A DNA stretch of 13,386 bases. Origin: Vulcanimicrobiota bacterium. Its GTDB lineage: Bacteria > Vulcanimicrobiota > Vulcanimicrobiia > Vulcanimicrobiales > Vulcanimicrobiaceae. Of the stretch, positions 7,847 to 13,386 are shown piece after piece. The notes under the pieces were generated by a model that made no database searches, was not told where the DNA came from, and was given only the letters and a program-made list of their open reading frames with translations. The translations under genes were made by a program, and so were the position numbers. The DNA is taken from the NCBI GenBank assembly GCA_019245995.1, contig JAFAQW010000094.1:1-13386 (forward strand), read 5' to 3'. Within the stretch, counting starts at the first letter, position 1; each line of letters opens with the position of its first letter.

Positions 7847-7876
7847 TTCCTTTACGAGTAAGTTGACGTAAAGGAG
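7847..7876 (+). promoter_or_regulatory. Hairpin that sequesters the Shine-Dalgarno of the downstream gene
   Basis: The left arm TTCCTTTACG (7847-7856) pairs with the right arm CGTAAAGGAG (7867-7876): nine Watson-Crick pairs plus a terminal T-G wobble, around the 10-nt loop AGTAAGTTGA. The right arm contains the complete Shine-Dalgarno AAAGGAG (7870-7876) of the gene starting at ATG 7883, six nt downstream. In the mRNA the ribosome site would be closed whenever this stem forms. That suggests translational control, for example by temperature, a binding protein or an antisense RNA. The near-palindrome could instead be a DNA operator. Confidence 0.55.
7870..7876 (+). promoter_or_regulatory. Strong Shine-Dalgarno (AAAGGAG) for the small secreted-protein gene
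   Basis: AAAGGAG lies six nt before ATG 7883. It is the only clear, strong ribosome binding site I saw in the window; most other genes start in overlaps with weak or no SD. It fixes the start of the 117-residue gene and implies independent translation. Confidence 0.8.
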
Positions 7877-7882
7877 TCCGCA

Positions 7883-8236
7883 ATGCTAGTCGCAGTCTTA
7901 TTCGCTCTATCGAACTTTTTCTTCTGGTCCATGCCGGTAGACTGGCAGAGGGATCAGCAAAGCGTCGTCGTGAGCGGCACGGTCGTGGACGCGACGACGG
8001 GCGCACCGGTGTCCGGTGCCGTCGTTCGCGCCTCGTCCGGCGCAAACGTCGCACAAGCCACGTCGAATTCCCGAGGGAACTTCATCTTCCTGACGCTTCT
8101 ACCGGGGCTCTATACGCTTTGCGCTTCGGGCTCCACGCCCGCGCCGGAATGCCGTCCCGGCGATTCGAAGCCACAGGAGCTCTTCGCAGGCTTCGAATAC
8201 GGCGCGACGCTGGTGCTGTCGGGAACGAATACCTAG
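7883..8236 (+). CDS. Small secreted protein with a carboxypeptidase-regulatory-like (CarboxypepD_reg-like) domain
   Basis: 117 residues from ATG 7883, fixed by the SD at 7870-7876. Residues 1-17 are hydrophobic and rich in aromatic residues (LFALSNFFFW) and look like a signal peptide or membrane anchor, although the usual N-terminal positive charge is missing. Residues 28-80 follow the pattern of the CarboxypepD_reg-like beta-sandwich: SGTVVDATTGAPVSGAVV, a variable loop, then SNSRGNFIFLTLLPGLYTL, ending in a Cys. A second Cys at 90 (C80/C90) might form a disulfide outside the cytoplasm. Such domains are usually modules of larger surface proteins or TonB-dependent receptors; here one stands alone. 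I cannot assign a function; adhesion or protein-protein contact in the envelope is possible. It is separated from aspS by 81 nt and its stop overlaps that of the convergent uracil-DNA glycosylase gene. Confidence 0.8.
   Translation: MLVAVLFALSNFFFWSMPVDWQRDQQSVVVSGTVVDATTGAPVSGAVVRASSGANVAQATSNSRGNFIFLTLLPGLYTLCASGSTPAPECRPGDSKPQELFAGFEYGATLVLSGTNT
8233..8236. other. Convergent stop codons overlapping in CTAG
   Basis: The + strand secreted-protein gene stops at TAG 8234-8236 and the - strand UDG gene stops at CTA 8233-8235 (TAG on the - strand). The palindromic CTAG therefore serves both genes, leaving no space for a terminator between the two operons. Transcripts from both sides are expected to overlap. 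Confidence 0.9.
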
Positions 8237-8937
8237 GAACCGCCGCCGCGGGGCAATAGGCTCTTCACCTTCTCGAAGATCGCGTCGAACATCCCGGCCG
8301 TCAATTTCCCCGTGTTGGTGTTTTGGCGGCTGGGATGGTACGACGCGATCGCCGCGACGAGGCGTTTACTGTTCGTCGCGCGCAGTTCGGCGCCGTGAGC
8401 GAACTTGACCGGCGCGGCGTCAAAAACAAACCCTCGCGCGCGCAACACGCGCGAAACCGCCGCAAACGCAATGGCGCCCAGCGCGACGATCACCCGCACG
8501 TCCGGCAAAGCGTCGAACTCCGCGAGGAGGTGCGGAAGACAGTTGCGCAGCTCGGCCGGAGTCGGCTTATTTTGCGGCGGAGCGCAGCGGAGGGCCGCGG
8601 TGATGAGGCAGTCCCTCAGCGTCAGTCCGTCGTCACGCCCGGTCGCCTGAGGTTGTGAGGCAAAGCCGGCCCGATGGAGCGCCGGATACAAAAACGCCCC
8701 CGACCCATCGCCGGTGAAAGGACGCCCGGTACGATTGCTACCGTGCGCGCCGGGCGCGAGGCCGACGATCAGAACGCGCGCGTGCGGATCGCCGAACGCC
8801 GGCACGGGCTTTCCCCAATAGTCGCAGTCCCGATGCGCGCGCTTTTTTTCGCGGGCAACGTGCGCCGCGTATGCCCGTAGCTCCGGGCAGCGCGTGCACC
8901 GCACGACGGCCGTTTCGATGGCGTTCAGCGAGCGCAA
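8233..8937 (-). CDS. Family 5 uracil-DNA glycosylase (UDGb) with 4Fe-4S cluster
   Basis: 234 residues from TTG 8937, one nt after the stop of the upstream peptidase gene. It removes uracil, and in characterised UDGb enzymes also hypoxanthine and other deaminated bases, from DNA as the first step of base excision repair. The motif GLAPGAHGSNRTGR (59-72) is the UDGb form of motif A, lacking the catalytic Asp/Asn of other UDG families. ASYHPSRQNTNTGKLT (198-213) is the matching C-terminal motif with the conserved His201. Four cysteines fit the Fe-S ligand pattern: C14 and C17 (CTRC), C118 (LRCAPP) and C133 (NCLP). NKPTPAE before the last one is typical of family 4 and 5 UDGs. Family 4 is the main alternative, but the AHGSN and NTNTG signatures favour family 5. 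The presence of a repair gene at the end of a peptide-metabolism operon is odd and may just be read-through convenience. Confidence 0.92.
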   Translation of the reverse strand: MRSLNAIETAVVRCTRCPELRAYAAHVAREKKRAHRDCDYWGKPVPAFGDPHARVLIVGLAPGAHGSNRTGRPFTGDGSGAFLYPALHRAGFASQPQATGRDDGLTLRDCLITAALRCAPPQNKPTPAELRNCLPHLLAEFDALPDVRVIVALGAIAFAAVSRVLRARGFVFDAAPVKFAHGAELRATNSKRLVAAIASYHPSRQNTNTGKLTAGMFDAIFEKVKSLLPRGGGS

Positions 8938-8938
8938 T

Positions 8939-9847
8939 TCAAGCGCTCGCGAGCACGTCCGCGTACTCGATGCCGACGGGCGCGATCACGTAGGCGACGC
9001 CGCCGTTGCGTTGCCACAGCGATTCGATCGCCGCGCGCGGGTAGACGACGCGAACGTTGGGAGCGGCCGGATCGTTCATCGCGCAGTCCCCGTCCCGCGT
9101 GAAGCCGCAGAGCACCGCGAGATGTCCGTCGGAGTGCGCCAGCGGCGCGCCGGGCAGTTCCCCGTCGCGCCACGAGTACGAGATCGCGGGGGGCAAGTTG
9201 CGCTCGATAAGCCGCTGCGCGTGATCGAGATTGCGCAGATGTCCCACGACGCCGCGAAGCCCGAGCCGCCCGCTGTAGGCCACGTTGAACGACCAGTTGC
9301 CCGTGCCGTTGTACGCGCGATCGAATACCTCCCGAGCCGTTTGCTCGATCGAGTGCTCGATGCCGTGATACGCGTGGATCATCGCCAGGCTCGTGGGGCT
9401 GCACCAGCCGCGCTCTCCCTGCGCGTTCGCATATTGAGAACGCGGCGGAACGTCGAGAATCAACGCGTCGCCCGCGTACGGAAGCGACGCTCGTGCGCGC
9501 ATCGGCGCGGCGAAGGCCAGCAACTCGAACTCGACGTCACGCGCCCGGACGTCGATGCCGTCGAACGGTTGCGCTGCCGTGATGACGTCGACGTCGACGC
9601 GCGTGCCTTCGTGCTGCGGACTGAACGACTTCGCGCCCCCGGGGTGCCACTCGGCGAGAGGAAGCCACTCGCCCTGCGCCTGTCCCGCGCGCAGCAATCG
9701 AAACTCGAGAAGGCCGCTGCACGCGTGCGTGTTCCAACTCAGCACGCCGGTGCGCGCAGGTTCGAAACGCAGGCGGGCCGACTCGCGAACCAGCAGCTGT
9801 TGCACGAATGCCGAGCCGGTTAAATTCGCCACTGCCACGAATTCCAC
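8939..9847 (-). CDS. C39-like (papain-fold) cysteine peptidase
   Basis: 302 residues from GTG 9847. GTG 9838 and GTG 9832 are also possible and would shorten the 28-nt overlap with the binding-protein gene. The C-terminal half resembles the peptidase_C39-like domain: RGWCSPTSLAMIHAYHG (147-161), with C149 as likely nucleophile and Q143 just upstream, and SDGHLAVLCGF (239-249), with H242 as likely general base, followed by CAMNDPAA, which supplies the third polar residue. The N-terminal part (about 30-115) looks like a beta-rich domain of unknown role. No signal peptide is visible with this start, so the enzyme may be cytoplasmic; a longer or different start is not available in this frame. Next to a peptide-binding lipoprotein and a dipeptide epimerase, cleavage of imported peptides or of murein peptides is a reasonable inference, but the substrate is not known. 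Confidence 0.75.
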   Translation of the reverse strand: MEFVAVANLTGSAFVQQLLVRESARLRFEPARTGVLSWNTHACSGLLEFRLLRAGQAQGEWLPLAEWHPGGAKSFSPQHEGTRVDVDVITAAQPFDGIDVRARDVEFELLAFAAPMRARASLPYAGDALILDVPPRSQYANAQGERGWCSPTSLAMIHAYHGIEHSIEQTAREVFDRAYNGTGNWSFNVAYSGRLGLRGVVGHLRNLDHAQRLIERNLPPAISYSWRDGELPGAPLAHSDGHLAVLCGFTRDGDCAMNDPAAPNVRVVYPRAAIESLWQRNGGVAYVIAPVGIEYADVLASA

Positions 9848-11445
9848 GTGTCGCCGATGAACGCGGCGGGCACATAGTTGCGCAGGTCGGCGTTCATCGC
9901 GGTGTAGTCCATCTGCCAGCTGAAGAATACGGCGGGCACGAGATCACGGATTCGCTCCTCCTCGCGCTGGTAGAGCGCGATGCGCCGGCGTTGATCGAAC
10001 GTACTAGCCGCCGCCGCGCTCGTCGCGTCAACGATGGGATCGTCGAGCCAGGACGTGTTCGCGCCGTGAGGAGGGATGAAAGCGGAGTTCCAACTTCCGG
10101 AATTATCGGGATCGGGACCGTTCGTCTCGATGGACCATTCGAGATCGTACTTGCCGGTATACAGCGGACCGTTCATCGCGAAGAGATAACTGCCGGGATA
10201 GTTACGCACGTCGACCGCGATGCCTACGCCGCGCAACATCGACTGAATCAACACTTGCGACTGCGTGTTCTCCTGGTGGCCCGTCGTTGCGTAAATCGTC
10301 AGGCGCAGCGACAACGCGCCTTTGTGCAACACACCGTCCGGCCCGATTCGCCATCCGGCCTGCGCAAGCAGACGGCGCGCGTCGGCGGTGTCGTAGCGAT
10401 AGGCCGGAAGCGTGGGGGCCGCCCACGACAGCGGGTAGACGTCCGAGACCGCGAGGCGATCCAGGGAGTGAAAGACGGTGGCCTCGATTCTACGCCAGTC
10501 CACGGCCTCGGAGATCGCGCGACGCACGCGCACGTCGGCGAGCGGCGGCCGGCTCATGTTCATACCGAGGTGGCGCCAGTTGGCGCTGAGCCGACGCACG
10601 ACCGTGATCCCGCGCACCTGCGATAGACGGCCGACCGAGTTGGCATTGATGCTCGGATAGACGTCGACTTCGTGCGTGGCGAGCTCGTTGAACAAGGTAT
10701 TGACGTCCGGTACGACCTTCCAGATCACTTCTTTGACCTTCGGGGCGCCGCGGAAGTAGCGCGGGTTGGGGACGAAGGTCAGCGACGTTCCGTGATTCCA
10801 CTCCTTGAGCAGATACGGACCGCTCGAGAGGGGATGCTCGTTGAACGCCGCGCGGTTCAAGTTCGGTAACTTCGCCAAAAGATGCGCCGGCATGGGTGGA
10901 TACGCGGCGCCGCCGATTGCCAGTATGCCGAGAACCGCGACGTTCGGTCGTTTGAGCCGAATGTCGATCGTATAAGGGTCAGGCGCGTTCGCCGATGCGA
11001 TGACGTCCCAGCCGTAACGCGTCTTGACGGCATTTTCGGCGTTCATCACCGCATGGTAGGTGAAGAGCCAGTCGGCGGCAGTCAGCGGCACGCCGTCGGC
11101 CCACACGACGCCTTTGCGCAAATGGACGACGATCCGCCGGCCGTCGCGGCTGATGCCGCCGTTGGCCGTCGACGGCACCGCGGTCGCCAGATCGGCAATG
11201 TAGTTGCCTTCGGCGTCGTAGCGCAGCAGAAACGAAAACAACAGTCCGACGATCGCATCGGTCGCGGCCGTGTGGCCGTACATCAGATTGAGCGAATCGG
11301 GTTCCTCGTCTTCGCCGAGCCGCAGCACGCCCGGAATCGTCCACGCGTTGCGCTCCGCGCTCCCTCCCACGCCGGCCGGGCGCGCGCAGCCTGCGAGCGT
11401 GGCGCAGAGCGCGAGGGCGATGGCGCAGAGGCGCCGCGCCGTCAC
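9820..11445 (-). CDS. Peptide ABC transporter substrate-binding lipoprotein (SBP family 5, DppA/OppA type)
   Basis: 541 residues from GTG 11445. The N-terminus MTARRLCAIALALCATLAGC is a lipoprotein signal with lipobox LAGC (17-20), so the mature protein should be lipid-anchored outside the cytoplasmic membrane. Family landmarks are LRLGEDEEPDSLNLMYGH, GLLFSFLLRYDAEGN, the RKGVVWADGVPLTAADWLFT region, SSGPYLLKEWNHG, FVPNPRYF and a long C-terminal lobe with NNP-like NGPDPDNSGSWNS. Length is normal for DppA/OppA-type proteins, which bind peptides, nickel, sugars or other solutes, so the ligand is not fixed. Neighbours (dipeptide epimerase, peptidase) favour peptides, in analogy with DppE of Bacillus subtilis in the dpp-ykf murein-peptide operon. 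No permease or ATPase gene is present between 8233 and the window end. The start overlaps the DUF1611 stop by GTGA. Confidence 0.92.
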   Translation of the reverse strand: MTARRLCAIALALCATLAGCARPAGVGGSAERNAWTIPGVLRLGEDEEPDSLNLMYGHTAATDAIVGLLFSFLLRYDAEGNYIADLATAVPSTANGGISRDGRRIVVHLRKGVVWADGVPLTAADWLFTYHAVMNAENAVKTRYGWDVIASANAPDPYTIDIRLKRPNVAVLGILAIGGAAYPPMPAHLLAKLPNLNRAAFNEHPLSSGPYLLKEWNHGTSLTFVPNPRYFRGAPKVKEVIWKVVPDVNTLFNELATHEVDVYPSINANSVGRLSQVRGITVVRRLSANWRHLGMNMSRPPLADVRVRRAISEAVDWRRIEATVFHSLDRLAVSDVYPLSWAAPTLPAYRYDTADARRLLAQAGWRIGPDGVLHKGALSLRLTIYATTGHQENTQSQVLIQSMLRGVGIAVDVRNYPGSYLFAMNGPLYTGKYDLEWSIETNGPDPDNSGSWNSAFIPPHGANTSWLDDPIVDATSAAAASTFDQRRRIALYQREEERIRDLVPAVFFSWQMDYTAMNADLRNYVPAAFIGDTWNSWQWRI

Positions 11446-12512
11446 TCGTGCGGGCCTTCCGCGCGCAATGGCGAGCCTTTCGTCATAACCGGCGAGATCG
11501 CGGCGTACAAGCGCTCTGGGCCGAAACGCACGACGTCGTCTGCCGGGAGTCCCGTTTCACGCGTCGCGCGTTCGATTTCGGCGCGGGCTTCCCGGTCGCT
11601 GGAGCCGGCCGTCCGTAACGCGATGCCCAGCACCTTGGCCGGCTTGACCGTCGCGAGCATCCGTTCGTGGAGCTCGACGAGTTCGGCGTACCCGAGCGTC
11701 GGCGTCCCGTACGATTCGATAGCGGTGCGGCGGGGGTCGCACACGAGAATCACGGCATCGGGCGCGCAGCCGGTCATCAGCGCGAGCGTCACGGCCGCAT
11801 ACGCGGGATGGTTGAGCGCGCCTTGCCCCTCGACGACGATCAAGTCGGCGCCTTCGTGCGCGGCGTACAGGACGAGTTGCTCCGCCGCGCCGGCTGCGAA
11901 ATCCGCGATGACACGATCGACCGAGATGCCCCAACCGGCGACGATAATGCCGGTCTGTCCCGTTGGAACAAATCTGGCATTGCACCCCGCCTCGCGCGCG
12001 GCGCGCACCAGCTCGAGGGAAACGGTCATCTTGCCCACGGCGCAATCATTGCCGACGGTGAGCAGAATCGGCGCGGCGACGTCGTAGACCGCACCCGAGA
12101 AGAGCGGCACGTCGGGCGGCTCGCGGACGTCCCAGATCGTCGTGCCCGCGGCTTGCGCACGGAACCGAAACTCTCGGTCGTCGCCGAGGATGTCGTGCAA
12201 CCCGCTGACGATCTCGAGCTTCGCATCGATGGCCGCCAAGACGGCATCGCGCCAATCGGCGGGCAGGCCGCCACCTTTGGGCGCCGTGCCGATCAACAGT
12301 GCCGTCGGGGAGTATTCCAACGCATCGGGGACCGTCGCAACGATGGGTGCGTCGCTCTCGAGAAACGGCAGCACGTCCTTCACGCGCTTGCCGGCGAGCG
12401 CGGAGTCCACGATCGCCACCACGTCGTCGCTGCCGTAGCGGATGACGCCGTGCGCGGTCTTCGCATCGGTTTCGAAACGGTGCGGCGCGAGGATGGCATA
12501 CCGGCGCGTCAT
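11442..12512 (-). CDS. DUF1611 protein, DgcN-like (candidate D-glutamate N-acetyltransferase)
   Basis: 356 residues from ATG 12512, overlapping the epimerase stop by ATGA. The N-terminal part (to about 145) is a Rossmann-like domain; the C-terminal part is P-loop-like. Visible motifs are LLIGTAPKGG (72-81), the DUF1611 P-loop GNDCAVGKMT (154-163), PTGQTGIIVAGWGISVDRV (183-201) and VEGQGALNHP (227-236). Most family members are uncharacterised; to my knowledge DgcN, a DUF1611 protein studied in marine bacteria, N-acetylates D-glutamate, and its partner DgcA, an enolase-superfamily racemase, converts N-acetyl-D-Glu to N-acetyl-L-Glu. The same pairing is seen here, which supports a D-glutamate or D-Glu-containing peptide role. 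The acetyltransferase activity is inferred from neighbourhood and family, not from recognised catalytic residues. It starts and ends in 4-nt overlaps, so it is translated together with its neighbours. Confidence 0.85.
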   Translation of the reverse strand: MTRRYAILAPHRFETDAKTAHGVIRYGSDDVVAIVDSALAGKRVKDVLPFLESDAPIVATVPDALEYSPTALLIGTAPKGGGLPADWRDAVLAAIDAKLEIVSGLHDILGDDREFRFRAQAAGTTIWDVREPPDVPLFSGAVYDVAAPILLTVGNDCAVGKMTVSLELVRAAREAGCNARFVPTGQTGIIVAGWGISVDRVIADFAAGAAEQLVLYAAHEGADLIVVEGQGALNHPAYAAVTLALMTGCAPDAVILVCDPRRTAIESYGTPTLGYAELVELHERMLATVKPAKVLGIALRTAGSSDREARAEIERATRETGLPADDVVRFGPERLYAAISPVMTKGSPLRAEGPHE

Positions 12513-13386
12513 GCGCGCGCCGCTACGCGAACGCCCAAACCCGGCGCGTCGGGCAGGACGAGTTTGCCGCGATCGTACGTTACGCCGTTGAAGGGGTCTT
12601 CCGCTACGAGAAACGGTCCGTCGATGTCCGCCCAGTCCGCGAGCGGGGAAAGGTGCGCCGCCGCAGTTGCGGCGATCGCGCTCTCAACCATGCAGCCGAT
12701 CATCACGCGCATTCCCATCGCGCGTGCGGTGTGAATCATTGCGATGGCGCCGCGGATGCCGCCGGTCTTCGCCAGCTTGACGTTGACGCCCGCGACGCAG
12801 CCCCGCAGCCGCGGCAGGTCCCGCGCGGTCAGCGCGTCTTCATCCGCGACGATCGGAATGCCCACCGCTTCCGCGATCGCTCGCAACCCTTCCGGATTTC
12901 CTGCGGGTATCGGTTGCTCGCATAGCTCGATGTCGTAGCGCTCGAGCGCGCGAAGGATCGCGATTGCATCCTCGACGTTCCACCCCTCGTTCGCATCGAT
13001 GCGGACGGTGCCGCGGTAGCGTTGCCTGATCGCGTCCATCGTTTCCACCTGCTCCTCCCGCGAGCCGGCGCCGAGCTTGACCTTGAGCACCGGATGGTTT
13101 CCGACTTCGGCGAGCTTTCGCAGCGTCGTATCCGCATCGCCGATGCCGATCGTGAACGAGGTGCGCGGGGTGTCCGCCGGATCGAGCCCGAGCAGCGCGT
13201 ACAGCGGCGTGCCGAGATCCTTGCCGACGAGATCGTGCAAGGCCAGGTCGAGGCCGGCGCGAGCGGCTGCGGGAACGCTCTCGTGGAGCAGCGCTTCCAT
13301 GTGGTAGGGATCGTCGTCGCGGGGAGTGTGGTGAGCGAAATACTCCGCGACGCTCTCGACCGATTCGCCGTAACGCTCGATCGGCG
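12509..13386 (-). CDS. Enolase-superfamily dipeptide epimerase (L-Ala-D/L-Glu epimerase or DgcA-like), 5' end outside window
   Basis: The frame stays open to the window edge. The residues before the Met at 13300 (ERYGESVESVAEYF...) match the family, so the start lies beyond 13386; about 292 residues are visible of a usual 350 or so. Family enzymes abstract the alpha proton of a dipeptide or N-acyl amino acid. Counting from Met 13300: catalytic KVK (73-75), metal ligands D102 (RIDANEGW), E128 (ELCEQP) and D153 (ADEDAL), and second catalytic lysine in VKLAKTGG (K175/K178). GCMVES (202-207) and DIDGP (225-229) follow; the DxD in the latter binds the amino group of the dipeptide in characterised Ala-Glu epimerases. 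The product would be L-Ala-L-Glu from murein L-Ala-D-Glu, or N-acetyl-L-Glu if DgcA-like. ADED replaces the common DES. It is the first visible gene of the - strand operon. Confidence 0.93.
   Translation of the reverse strand, partial: PIERYGESVESVAEYFAHHTPRDDDPYHMEALLHESVPAAARAGLDLALHDLVGKDLGTPLYALLGLDPADTPRTSFTIGIGDADTTLRKLAEVGNHPVLKVKLGAGSREEQVETMDAIRQRYRGTVRIDANEGWNVEDAIAILRALERYDIELCEQPIPAGNPEGLRAIAEAVGIPIVADEDALTARDLPRLRGCVAGVNVKLAKTGGIRGAIAMIHTARAMGMRVMIGCMVESAIAATAAAHLSPLADWADIDGPFLVAEDPFNGVTYDRGKLVLPDAPGLGVRVAARA

Noticed and set aside
7863..7868. TTGACG as a -35 box for the small secreted-protein gene
   Set aside because: A -10 box at normal spacing would fall after the ATG at 7883, and there is no TATAAT-like sequence there.
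8894..10626. + strand frames opposite the C39-like peptidase and binding-protein genes
   Set aside because: Antisense shadows of well-supported genes; compositions are Arg-rich and no domain is visible.
10882..12734. Long + strand frames (10882-12087 and 11667-12734) opposite the binding-protein, DUF1611 and epimerase genes
   Set aside because: Low-complexity translations without motifs, antisense to three genes with clear family signatures.
1..13386. tRNA or rRNA genes, CRISPR arrays, insertion sequences, phage or attachment sites
   Set aside because: No cloverleaf-like or rRNA-like stretches, regularly spaced repeats, transposase or integrase proteins, or terminal inverted repeats were seen.

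Overview
The window is GC-rich, densely coding DNA with only one intergenic gap of note (7802-7882). It has no RNA genes, mobile elements, CRISPR arrays or long repeats that I could see. Heptose-nucleotide and heptosyltransferase-type genes and an LpxB-like protein point to a diderm bacterium with an outer-membrane glycan. The high GC, frequent GTG/TTG starts and gene mix would fit an uncultured diderm lineage such as Candidatus Eremiobacterota (WPS-2). That placement is a guess from style, not from a marker gene.

Region 1 (1-7801, + strand) is one tightly packed operon. It starts with the C-terminus of an RfaE2/HldE-type heptose nucleotidyltransferase. An LpxB-related GT-B glycosyltransferase follows, then five glycosyltransferases in strict alternation (GT2, GT9, GT2, GT9, GT2), and finally aspartyl-tRNA synthetase (aspS). 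Most junctions are overlaps of 4 to 23 nt, so translational coupling is likely. The natural reading is assembly of a heptose-containing LPS core or similar surface glycan: RfaE2 supplies ADP-heptose, the GT9 enzymes transfer heptose-like sugars, and the GT2 enzymes add further sugars. aspS is a housekeeping gene riding at the end. Its residues H31 and G81 predict a non-discriminating enzyme that also charges tRNA-Asn.

Region 2 (7802-8236) holds a terminator-like hairpin, then a second hairpin that completely pairs with the Shine-Dalgarno sequence of a small secreted protein carrying a carboxypeptidase-regulatory-like fold. That gene converges on the next operon, and the two stop codons overlap in a shared CTAG.

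Region 3 (8233-13386, - strand) is a second coupled operon, read right to left. It comprises an enolase-superfamily dipeptide epimerase (5' end outside the window), a DUF1611 protein, a lipoprotein peptide-binding protein (SBP family 5), a C39-like cysteine peptidase, and a family 5 uracil-DNA glycosylase (UDGb). The epimerase/DUF1611 pair resembles the DgcA/DgcN pair described for D-glutamate catabolism. With a peptide-binding protein and a peptidase in the same operon, uptake and breakdown of murein-derived or other D-amino-acid-containing peptides is the best inference. Permease and ATPase genes for the binding protein are not in the window.
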